Assembly: GCA_035606335.1 (NCBI GenBank)
Contig: DATNFP010000078.1
Location: 1-25,194, forward strand
Reading direction: 5' to 3'
Length of the DNA: 25,194 nt
Source: DATNFP01 sp035606335
GTDB taxonomy: Bacteria; Bacteroidota; Bacteroidia; Chitinophagales; Chitinophagaceae
Part shown: piece after piece, positions 1 through 7,088 of the stretch
Layout of the letters: every line of letters begins with the position of its first letter
Position numbering within the stretch: position 1 is the first letter of the stretch
Notes under the pieces: generated by a model
Databases searched by the model: none
Seen by the model: only the letters and a program-made list of their open reading frames with translations
What the model was told of the DNA's origin: nothing
Position numbers and translations under genes: made by a program

Positions 1-20
1 TTTTCAAAATAAAAAAAAAA

Positions 21-84
21 CTTAAAAAGTTCTAACATTTCCGTAGTTGTTCCCGTCTATCTGTGTAATCTAAAACTTTTTAAG
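21..84. repeat. 11-bp perfect inverted repeat
   Basis: CTTAAAAAGTT at 21-31 is matched exactly by its reverse complement at 74-84, with 42 bp between. A second short palindrome, TTAAGCTTAA, overlaps the right arm at 80-89 and is followed by a T-run. It could be the AT-rich end of a transcript entering from the left, or a structure in the leader of the gene starting at 157. The arms are nearly all A/T, so the hairpin would be weak. Apart from this, 1-156 holds nothing I recognise, and I see no clear TAnnTTTG promoter in it. Confidence 0.4.
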
Positions 85-156
85 CTTAAGATTTTTTTAT
101 TATTACAATTAACTATCTGAAAATCATTTATTTACCAACCAAAAAATTGAATCCCT

Positions 157-2223
157 ATGAGAAGATTTATGCTCTTGATGATTGCTTTGCTGACAATTCA
201 ATCATCGTATGCGTGTACTGCAAATTTCACTTATAACGCATCACCGGTCAACAATTCAATATTAAACTTCACATTTACCAACACATCAACACATCCCACT
301 ACCTCTGGATCTGGCAGCAGCACTATATTTTTTGGCGATGGCAGTAGTTCTTACATTGATACATCTGTAAGTCATAATTACGCTGATACCGGAACCTATA
401 CTGTTATGCTTACAACATATTATTACGACAGCTCTACCCTTACTATATGTTATGATACTATTAAGGAATCAGTATACGTTGGTTACCAGCCATGTGCTAC
501 TAAACTTCTAGACTCAATGGCTAATGACAGCATGGTTTATTTCTGGGTGTTTAACCCTGCAGGTACTTCGCCGATGACTTATAACCTGGATTTGGGCGAT
601 GGCACAAGCGCTACTGTTTCGTCTTTCCCTTATGTCTATGTTTATTCATCTCCGGGTAGCTACACAGCTACACTAACGGCGGCAAGCGTGTCTGCCGGTT
701 GCACCTATACCAATGAAGAACTAATAACAATTAGTAAGTCGCTTGATTGTAGTAAGAATCATGCAAGCTTTACTGTAAGCAAAAGCATTAATACAATAAC
801 CTGTACCAATACATCTACTACCGGTGCAGGAAGTGTGTACTCTACAACATATGACTACGGCGATGGCACTTTTTCGACCAGCTCTACTCATACATACCTT
901 GCTACCGGCACCTATACAATAACATTAACTGAGGAATGGGCAGATTCGTCAGTAACATCTACATGCACAGATACTGTTTCTCATTCTGTTGTAATTGACT
1001 CCGTAGCATTCCCTATAGATTGCAGTAAGAATCATGCAAGCTTTACAAAGAGCCAGATATATAGCACCGTAACATTCAATAATACTTCTGTTACCGGCTC
1101 TGGGATACTATCTTATGAGTGGTGGGATTTTGGTGATGGTACAACTTCTTCTGCAACCAACCCTGTACATAATTACACTACAACAAGTTCATATTCTGTC
1201 AGGCTAATTGTAGCCTGGGTAGATAGTGCACGTACCTATGGCTGTATGGATACTGTATACGATTCTGTACGAGTTGACAGTGTAGTGGGTGGGCCCAGTG
1301 TTATTTCGGGAACTATTTATAAAGATAGCGCAGTAGCACCTATCTATGCAGACTTCGAAGTTTATTTGATCACTTACGATTCTGCCACAAGCATTATTAC
1401 CGCAATGGATTCTACTTATGCTTTCGATTATGGTAGTGGATATACTTACTACTTTAACAGTGAACCGTCAGGCAATTATTTGATCAAAGCTTACATAACC
1501 AATAATGACACTAGTGGTACCGGTTATGTACCTACTTATCATGATTCCAGCACTTATTGGGCTACAGCCAATTATCTGAATTATATTGGAGGAACCTCTG
1601 CAACTGCCAATATCTATATGCAAAAAGGAATTCTAACAAGTGGCCCTGGATTTATTGGCGGTGATGTTCTTACAGGCGCGGGCAGGGCTTCAGGTGGCAA
1701 AGGCACAGTAGGGACACCGGTTGCTGGGTTGATCATTTATCTCGAAGATGCATCAGGGAAGTTGGTTGAATATACTCACACGGATGCCAAAGGAAATTAT
1801 TCTTTCAATAACATAGCTTTAGGCTCTTACATTATTTTCCCTGAAGACATGGGCTATACAACTATTTCATATCCTGTCACTCTTAGCTCAGGCGCATCTA
1901 AGCTAAATAGTATCAACTTCAAGCAGAATTCTACAACTATAGAACCATCTACTACGGGAATTGAAAATGTTACTGCCGAAAATAAAATATCAATTTATCC
2001 CAATCCTACTACCGGCATGGTTACCATACAGTGGAACAATACAAAAGCACAAGCTGCTGATGTAACAGTTACTAACATCACAGGCCAGAAAGTATTTCAA
2101 ACACAACTAAAGGCCAGTAATCAAAACGCATTGAATTTATCTCAACTAAATTCAGGCATATATCTTATCAATGTTACCAGCGATGGCATACGCGAAATAC
2201 AGAAAATAATAGTGCAGCATTAG
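157..2223 (+). CDS. Secreted PKD-repeat protein with T9SS C-terminal sorting domain
   Basis: 688 residues. A signal peptide (basic MRR, hydrophobic core, likely cut near SYA at 17-19) is followed by four PKD-like domains, each with a GDG turn (60-62, 147-149, 235-237, 326-328). A region at about 383-490 may be another beta domain. A carboxypeptidase-regulatory/SdrD-B-like domain follows at about 520-590 (DAKGNYSF, then ALGSYII). The last ~75 residues are a type A T9SS sorting domain: ISIYPNPTTG at 611-620, GQKVF at 643-647 and SGIYLINV at 666-673. PKD domains are adhesive or spacer folds, so a surface protein exported by T9SS is inferred; no catalytic domain is visible. Repeats 3 and 4 start with the same DCSKNHASFT. 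Each PKD unit carries a cysteine near both ends. A strong terminator follows the stop. The binding partner is unknown. Confidence 0.9.
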   Translation: MRRFMLLMIALLTIQSSYACTANFTYNASPVNNSILNFTFTNTSTHPTTSGSGSSTIFFGDGSSSYIDTSVSHNYADTGTYTVMLTTYYYDSSTLTICYDTIKESVYVGYQPCATKLLDSMANDSMVYFWVFNPAGTSPMTYNLDLGDGTSATVSSFPYVYVYSSPGSYTATLTAASVSAGCTYTNEELITISKSLDCSKNHASFTVSKSINTITCTNTSTTGAGSVYSTTYDYGDGTFSTSSTHTYLATGTYTITLTEEWADSSVTSTCTDTVSHSVVIDSVAFPIDCSKNHASFTKSQIYSTVTFNNTSVTGSGILSYEWWDFGDGTTSSATNPVHNYTTTSSYSVRLIVAWVDSARTYGCMDTVYDSVRVDSVVGGPSVISGTIYKDSAVAPIYADFEVYLITYDSATSIITAMDSTYAFDYGSGYTYYFNSEPSGNYLIKAYITNNDTSGTGYVPTYHDSSTYWATANYLNYIGGTSATANIYMQKGILTSGPGFIGGDVLTGAGRASGGKGTVGTPVAGLIIYLEDASGKLVEYTHTDAKGNYSFNNIALGSYIIFPEDMGYTTISYPVTLSSGASKLNSINFKQNSTTIEPSTTGIENVTAENKISIYPNPTTGMVTIQWNNTKAQAADVTVTNITGQKVFQTQLKASNQNALNLSQLNSGIYLINVTSDGIREIQKIIVQH
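751..1046 (+). repeat. 23-nt exact direct repeat at the starts of PKD repeats 3 and 4
   Basis: Bases 751-773 and 1024-1046 are identical, 273 bp (91 codons) apart and in the same frame. Six bases before each copy also match, apart from one T/C difference. They encode the shared DCSKNHASFT at the start of two neighbouring PKD domains, while the rest of the two domains has diverged. Confidence 0.85.
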
Positions 2224-2247
2224 TCGAATTTCCATGAAACACAAGCA

Positions 2248-2280
2248 AGAGGGTGTCTATACGGCACCCTCTATTTTTTA
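2248..2280 (+). terminator. Rho-independent terminator after the PKD gene
   Basis: A 10-bp stem (AGAGGGTGTC at 2248-2257 with GGCACCCTCT at 2263-2272, one G-U pair) closes a 5-nt loop and is followed by ATTTTTTA. It lies 25 bp after the stop codon at 2221-2223. This is the clearest terminator in the window. Confidence 0.9.
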
Positions 2281-2304
2281 TATACAGTGAAGCTCTAATT
2301 GATG

Positions 2305-2335
2305 TTGTACGGCTGCATTTAATGAACTATTTTAG
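2305..2335 (+). promoter_or_regulatory. Candidate Bacteroidota promoter for the YdeI-like gene
   Basis: TTG at 2305-2307, then 20 bp, then TATTTTAG at 2328-2335, one mismatch from TAnnTTTG. The predicted transcription start near 2339 gives a leader of about 22 nt before the ATG at 2361. Confidence 0.4.
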
Positions 2336-2360
2336 TTCCACCATAAAACGTTTTAATAGC

Positions 2361-2963
2361 ATGGGAAAAATGGACAAAAGGGTAGATGCCTACATCGCTA
2401 AATCGGCAGAATTTGCTCAACCTATTCTTAATCATATCCGTGCACTTATCCATAAAGCCTGCCCGGAAGTGGTGGAGGTGATAAAATGGAATTTCCCCAA
2501 CTTCGAATATCATGGAGTGCTTTGCAATGTGGCTGCTTTTAAAGAGCATTGCGCATTTGGATTTTGGAAGGCTTCGCTCATGAAAGACCCGGAAAAAATA
2601 TTCGGCAAAACAGCAATGGGTGATCTTGATAAAATAAGAAGCATGAAAGACTTGCCCAAAGATAGTGTCCTGATAAAGTATATCCAGGAAGCTATGAAGC
2701 TGAATGAAGAAGGCGCAAAAGTACCACGGCGTGTACCCTCAAAAGATAAAACACTCGATATACCCGATTATTTCACTAAAGCTATCAGCAAAAACAAAAA
2801 GGCGTTAAAAACCTTTGAAGGATTCAGCTACACTAACAAAAAAGAATATGTGGAATGGGTAACCGACGCTAAAACTGACGATACCAGGGACAAGCGGCTC
2901 GACACCACTGTTGAATGGCTTGCAGAAGGAAAAGTAAGAAACTGGAAGCACATCAAGAAGTAA
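2361..2963 (+). CDS. YdeI/OmdA-like protein with N-terminal DUF1801 domain
   Basis: About 200 residues. The N-terminal half (KRVDAYIAKS, then WNFPNFEYHG and AFKEHCAFGFW) matches the DUF1801 fold. The C-terminal ~65 residues (FTKAISKNKKAL to the WLAEGKVRNWKHIKK end) match the YdeI/OmpD-associated (OmdA) helical domain. The family is widespread and poorly understood; links to bacteriocin protection come from other bacteria. No signal peptide is seen, so it is probably cytoplasmic. The frame stays open upstream to a GTG at 2253, but that codon lies inside the terminator stem and the ATG at 2322 lies within the candidate promoter. ATG 2361 (MGKMDKR) or 2370 is therefore the likely start. Confidence 0.85.
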   Translation: MGKMDKRVDAYIAKSAEFAQPILNHIRALIHKACPEVVEVIKWNFPNFEYHGVLCNVAAFKEHCAFGFWKASLMKDPEKIFGKTAMGDLDKIRSMKDLPKDSVLIKYIQEAMKLNEEGAKVPRRVPSKDKTLDIPDYFTKAISKNKKALKTFEGFSYTNKKEYVEWVTDAKTDDTRDKRLDTTVEWLAEGKVRNWKHIKK

Positions 2964-3009
2964 GCCTTTGTTACGAAAAGCTGCCATTCTTATTCGACTT
3001 ATAATTATA

Positions 3010-3210
3010 TCACGTTCCTGCGCTCGAGCCCTCCGCTATATTTCTAATTCCATTTTTTCGCAACCACTCCTTGAAAGATTTTGAGTCCTGCGGGACAAAT
3101 GTAACAACCTGGTTAGTACTTAGAGATATTATAAAAGTATCCATGGACAACAGGTATGCTGATAACTGATTAGCGGCATAGGGGAAGCCGGGATAATTAG
3201 GTTTTTCCAT
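3010..3210 (-). CDS. Small hypothetical protein
   Basis: About 66 residues starting at the ATG at 3210 (MEKPNYPGFP). The frame can be extended to a TTG at 3234, but the ATG is more plausible. The C-terminal half has a coherent protein-like pattern (FVPQDSKSFKEWLRKNGIRNI), resembling short uncharacterised Bacteroidota proteins in which a strand is followed by an amphipathic helix. It has no signal peptide and no cysteine cluster. It is convergent with the YdeI-like gene, 46 bp away. I do not recognise a family. It could be spurious, although no larger gene competes for the strand. Confidence 0.5.
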   Translation of the reverse strand: MEKPNYPGFPYAANQLSAYLLSMDTFIISLSTNQVVTFVPQDSKSFKEWLRKNGIRNIAEGSSAGT

Positions 3211-3474
3211 AATAGGCTTTTCTTCACAATTCAATTAGGGCAATAAAATTATGGCAACCTCTTCAATTAAAAAAAATACATAATTGCTTTACACCATTCA
3301 TGTTACCTTAATATAAATTAATCTATAAATTTTTTATCAGTTTTATCATGTTTTAGTTAAAATAAAATATTAGAGGATGTTAAATAATTATATCATCCTA
3401 TAAAAGCATAGCATTACCCCTACATATTGGTATATCATCCATTCCATTAACTTAGCGGTATTTTAACGATAGCT
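3211..3474. other. AT-rich intergenic region
   Basis: 264 bp between divergent genes, very AT-rich, with no open frame of note. I see no exact TAnnTTTG box for either neighbour. The nearest matches are TAATTTTA on the minus strand and TATTTTAA at 3459-3466 on the plus strand, both weak. Confidence 0.5.
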
Positions 3475-4743
3475 ATGCTGAAATTTGAACGGTTTACTTT
3501 AGATAACGGATTACGGGTAATTGTACATCTCGATACAGCCACTCCAATGGCTGCCATGAATATATTATATGATGTTGGCGCACGTGATGAGGATCCACAC
3601 CGCACAGGATTTGCTCATTTGTTTGAGCACCTCATGTTCGGAGGTTCCGTAAACATTCCAGAATATGATGAGCCATTGCAAATGGCAGGAGGGGAAAACA
3701 ACGCATATACAACAAACGACATTACCAATTACTATATCCAGCTACCGCTCCAAAACCTTGAAACTGCCTTTTGGCTCGAAAGCGACAGAATGAAATCACT
3801 TGCTTTCAGTGAAAAGAGTCTTGATGTACAGCGTAAGGTAGTGAGTGAAGAATTTAAAGAGCATTATCTTAACAAGCCTTATGGCGATGCGTGGCAGCAT
3901 CTGCGTTTACTGGCTTATAAAACACATCCCTACCAATGGATGACGATCGGTAAAAGCCTGAAAGAAATAGAAGATGCACAATTGGAAGATGTAAAAGCAT
4001 TTTTTTTCAAGCATTACCGTCCGGTAAATGCCATATTATCTGTAGCCGGAAATGTGACTGTTGAGCAGGTGAAAACTCTTGCTGAAAAATGGTTTGGTGA
4101 TATTCCAGAAGGTAAGAAGTATGTCCGCAAATTACCTGCTGAACCATATCAACAAGATACACGCACTGCAACTGTATTTGCAGATGTGCCGCTGGACGCC
4201 ATCTACAAAGCATGGCACATGGGCGCGCGGCTCTCGCTTCCTTATTATGCTTCTGACCTGATCACAGAAATAATGGGAAATGGGTATGCATCGCGTTTAT
4301 ATCAACGCCTGGTGAAAGAAGAAAAATTATTTAGCAATATAAGTTGTTACCACACAGGCAGCCTCGATCCGGGTCTGCTGGTGGTGGAGGGGCATGTAAG
4401 TGAAGGCAAAAATATTGAAGATGCCAATGCCGCAATAGAACGAGAGATGGAGAAATTAGTTGCCGATGGTGTAAAGGATGAAGAGCTGCAAAAAGCCAAG
4501 AACAAGATAGAAGCAATGATAGCATTTGAAGACATGCCACTATTATCCCGAGCTAATAATCTTGCGTTTTACGAGCTGCTTGGAGATGCCCAACTAATAA
4601 ACGAAGAATGGAACAGGTATCAGTCCGTAACGAGCGCGTTTCTACAGGAAACAGCACGAAATATTTTGAGACCTGATAATTGCAGCACTTTATTTTATAG
4701 AAAAAAGACAGAACAGGAAGTTACATCTGAAGTAAGAGACTAA
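3475..4743 (+). CDS. M16 family zinc metallopeptidase
   Basis: 422 residues with the inverted zinc motif HLFEH at 48-52 (H48, catalytic E51, H52). The third ligand is probably E126 in VVSEEFKEH, about 74 residues later, as expected for pitrilysin/MPP-type enzymes. The N-terminal fold (TLDNGLRVIVH, VGARDED) and the C-terminal second M16 domain (from about 180; GNGYASRLYQRL) are both present, so this is a complete two-domain protease subunit of ordinary length. I see no convincing signal peptide, which fits a cytoplasmic M16 peptidase, though some relatives are periplasmic. Its stop lies 15 bp before the next gene, suggesting co-transcription. The substrate is unknown; M16 enzymes usually degrade peptides. 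Confidence 0.92.
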   Translation: MLKFERFTLDNGLRVIVHLDTATPMAAMNILYDVGARDEDPHRTGFAHLFEHLMFGGSVNIPEYDEPLQMAGGENNAYTTNDITNYYIQLPLQNLETAFWLESDRMKSLAFSEKSLDVQRKVVSEEFKEHYLNKPYGDAWQHLRLLAYKTHPYQWMTIGKSLKEIEDAQLEDVKAFFFKHYRPVNAILSVAGNVTVEQVKTLAEKWFGDIPEGKKYVRKLPAEPYQQDTRTATVFADVPLDAIYKAWHMGARLSLPYYASDLITEIMGNGYASRLYQRLVKEEKLFSNISCYHTGSLDPGLLVVEGHVSEGKNIEDANAAIEREMEKLVADGVKDEELQKAKNKIEAMIAFEDMPLLSRANNLAFYELLGDAQLINEEWNRYQSVTSAFLQETARNILRPDNCSTLFYRKKTEQEVTSEVRD

Positions 4744-4758
4744 ACCAAACTTATTTTA

Positions 4759-5739
4759 ATGCTTTTTGAAGGAAAATTTATTGATAACGGTAACGCCTTT
4801 GACAACCGTATTACTAAATTATTTGGCATTCGTTACCCCATAGTGCAGGCTGGTATGATATGGGCTTCGGGCTGGCGATTGGCCTCTGCAGTAAGCAATG
4901 CCGGAGGGCTGGGCATAATAGGTGCCGGCAGCATGTACCCTGATATTCTCAGAGAGCATATACAAAAGTGCAAACAAGCTACCAATCTTCCTTTTGGGGT
5001 AAACCTTCCTTTATTATATCCCGACCTTGAGAAGCATGTAGAAATAATAATAGAAGAAAAGGTTCCCGTTGTATTTACATCCGCCGGCAATCCTAAAACG
5101 TGGACAAGCAAATTCAAAGAGCAGGGTATTAAAGTAGTACATGTAGTATCAAGTGCCAAGTTTGCAAAGAAGAGCGAAGACGCAGGTGTAGATGCCGTAG
5201 TTGCCGAAGGGTTTGAAGCAGGGGGGCATAACGGTCGTGAAGAAACTACTACACTCTGCCTTATACCCTCGGTAAGAGATGCAATTACTATTCCACTAAT
5301 AGCAGCAGGTGGTATCGCCACAGGCAGGTCTATGTATGCAATGATGTCGTTGGGTGCAGAAGCTGTACAGATGGGTAGCCGTTTTGTATGCAGTCCTGAG
5401 GCAAGCAGTAACCAGGCTTTTAAAGGTACGGTGGTGAAAGCTAATGAAGGCGATACAATAGTTACAATGAAAAAACTAACCCCTGTGCGAATGATAAAAA
5501 ATCATTTTTATCAGCAAGTGCAGGAGGCTGAAGATACTTGCGCATCAATAGATGAACTTACCGATCTGCTCGGCAGGGCACGTGCCAAAAAAGGCATGTT
5601 TGATGGAGACCTTGATGAGGGAGAATTGGAAATTGGTCAGATCAGTGCTATCATCAGGGATATAAAGCCCGCTGCAGAAATAGTTGCCGATGTATGGAGA
5701 GAGTTTTGCGAAACTGCAAAAAGTCCGTTTTCATATTAG
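4759..5739 (+). CDS. Nitronate monooxygenase-like FMN protein (2-nitropropane dioxygenase family)
   Basis: 326 residues, TIM-barrel FMN enzyme. Evidence: GIRYPIVQAGM at 23-33, SNAGGLGIIG at 46-55, a flavin-site AGGH at 154-157 (His157 in the catalytic-base position of nitronate monooxygenases), AAGGIATG at 182-189 for phosphate binding and AVQMGSRF at 202-209. The family oxidises alkyl nitronates, but FabK-type enoyl-ACP reductases share this fold. Because a normal FabI is encoded at 9111-9950, a FabK role is not needed here. It follows the M16 peptidase by 15 bp, probably as one transcript. The stop lies only 6 bp from the converging stop of the DUF2130 gene. The physiological substrate is not evident. 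Confidence 0.85.
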   Translation: MLFEGKFIDNGNAFDNRITKLFGIRYPIVQAGMIWASGWRLASAVSNAGGLGIIGAGSMYPDILREHIQKCKQATNLPFGVNLPLLYPDLEKHVEIIIEEKVPVVFTSAGNPKTWTSKFKEQGIKVVHVVSSAKFAKKSEDAGVDAVVAEGFEAGGHNGREETTTLCLIPSVRDAITIPLIAAGGIATGRSMYAMMSLGAEAVQMGSRFVCSPEASSNQAFKGTVVKANEGDTIVTMKKLTPVRMIKNHFYQQVQEAEDTCASIDELTDLLGRARAKKGMFDGDLDEGELEIGQISAIIRDIKPAAEIVADVWREFCETAKSPFSY

Positions 5740-5745
5740 ATCAAA

Positions 5746-6999
5746 CTACTCGATCAGGTAATTTGGTTCATCTGTAGTTAATGTCAGGTCTACATTATCC
5801 ATACCTGCAATACCTTCAATAGAACCTTTTATGTGAGCAGCGTTAAGCAATACTTTTTCCAACTGCTTTTCACGTGCCTTCCATAGTTTTTCCATCTGGT
5901 CGCGTTCTCTTTGTATCGACATTTTCATCGACATAAAGCCTTCACGTATTGCTTTCCATTGCCCTGAAAATTCCTGGCTGGTCAGGTAGTTATAGAGCAA
6001 TACCATTTTGTCCCCTTTATTTTCCTGGCTTTTGGTAGCATTATATACTCTTATTATCAAATCTCTCAGCACATAAGCCAATGGAGTTACTTCATCAAAA
6101 GTGCATATCCATACTCCGTCTCGTTCGCCAAAGCAATCCATATCCTTAGGCATAGATTGTGTTACCAATACTGCAACATCAGCGCCCAGGCTTATCATAT
6201 CCTTCTTTAGCTTTTCTATCCATTCCTTGCTAAAGTCCTTTGTACGCTTGCTTTCGTAAATGATTTTCCCACATTCCTGTCCAAAATTGTTGCGAACTGT
6301 TTGTACAGAATCTGCCCCCTTTATCCCCTTCCCCACTTCACTGATCAGATCAAACGGAAAAGAGTTTCTTAGCAATGCCTCAAGCGCTAATTCCTGTACT
6401 TCGCCTTGCAGTTGCATAGAGCCTTGCTCTGCCTTTCTTTTCATTTCTTCAGCCAACTTGCGTTGGTCTTCCAGTTGCTTCTCCAACTCTTTTAGCTTCA
6501 TCTGGTATTCTGATTCACGCAACTTGCTTTTCTCTTCTTCTTCTTTCTTTAATACCTCATGGATCTTTTCCCGTTCCTCGAGGATCGACCTTTTTAGTTT
6601 CAGATCCATTTCCTGTTCCTGAATCATCAATTTTTCTTTCAGCTCCAGGGCTTCCATCTCTATCTTTTGAGTAGTCCTTATTTTTTCGTCTTTTTCATTG
6701 ATCAGGTTCTGGAAGTGTTTCAGTTGATTGTCATATTCGGCAACCATATTTTTCTTCAGATCAAGAGATATATTTTCGGTAAGTATCTTGCGTTCCGCAT
6801 CAAGACGTGTTTTTAATTCCTCTTCCTGCTTCAGTTGCTTTTCATATAGCAAATTTTCTTTCTGTCTGAATTCGTCTTCTTTCTTCTTCTGCCATTCTAC
6901 CATTTGTGCTCTTAGTTGCCTTTGTAGCTCGTCACGGATGGCATCCGTCGGCTCAAACTGGTGGGCACAATTGGGGCATGTGATTGTTGTAGTAGTCAT
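5746..6999 (-). CDS. DUF2130 protein: coiled coil plus PD-(D/E)xK-like domain
   Basis: About 417 residues from the ATG at 6999; a TTG three codons upstream is less likely. The N-terminus has one CPNC knuckle (residues 8-11), typical of this family. A very long charged coiled coil follows at about 20-200, rich in E, K, Q and R. The C-terminal part matches DUF2130: GKGIKGAD (D230), then GKIIYESKRT with E249 and K251, then the conserved WIEKLKKD and GADVAVLVT. D...ExK fits a restriction-endonuclease-like active site, so nucleic-acid cleavage or binding is plausible but inferred. No partner modification or helicase gene is adjacent, so this is not an obvious restriction or defence operon. It is divergent from the OmpA-family gene. 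Confidence 0.88.
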   Translation of the reverse strand: MTTTTITCPNCAHQFEPTDAIRDELQRQLRAQMVEWQKKKEDEFRQKENLLYEKQLKQEEELKTRLDAERKILTENISLDLKKNMVAEYDNQLKHFQNLINEKDEKIRTTQKIEMEALELKEKLMIQEQEMDLKLKRSILEEREKIHEVLKKEEEEKSKLRESEYQMKLKELEKQLEDQRKLAEEMKRKAEQGSMQLQGEVQELALEALLRNSFPFDLISEVGKGIKGADSVQTVRNNFGQECGKIIYESKRTKDFSKEWIEKLKKDMISLGADVAVLVTQSMPKDMDCFGERDGVWICTFDEVTPLAYVLRDLIIRVYNATKSQENKGDKMVLLYNYLTSQEFSGQWKAIREGFMSMKMSIQRERDQMEKLWKAREKQLEKVLLNAAHIKGSIEGIAGMDNVDLTLTTDEPNYLIE

Positions 7000-7063
7000 A
7001 CGCTGCAAAGTCTGATATGGAAAATTACAAATATCGCAACTACTGCAGAACTTGATTGCTTAT

Positions 7064-7071
7064 TATTTTTG
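7064..7071 (+). promoter_or_regulatory. -7 box (TATTTTTG) for the OmpA-family gene
   Basis: Exact TAnnTTTG match 17 bp before the ATG at 7089. I find no TTG at the usual -33 distance. It implies a leader of about 14 nt, and it lies inside the upstream-extended frame that begins at a TTG at 7056, arguing for the later start. Confidence 0.45.
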
Positions 7072-7088
7072 AGTATTTTTCCACACTG

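Noticed and set aside
4833..5321. Minus-strand frame of 162 codons inside the NMO-like gene
   Set aside because: It is a mirror of a clearly conserved flavoprotein on the plus strand and has no recognisable domain.
4759..5739. FabK enoyl-ACP reductase
   Set aside because: The fold is shared, but the AGGH with His157 suits nitronate monooxygenases and a complete FabI is encoded at 9111-9950.
5746..6999. Restriction-modification or other defence operon
   Set aside because: No methyltransferase, helicase or specificity gene is adjacent; neighbours are metabolic and envelope genes on opposite strands.
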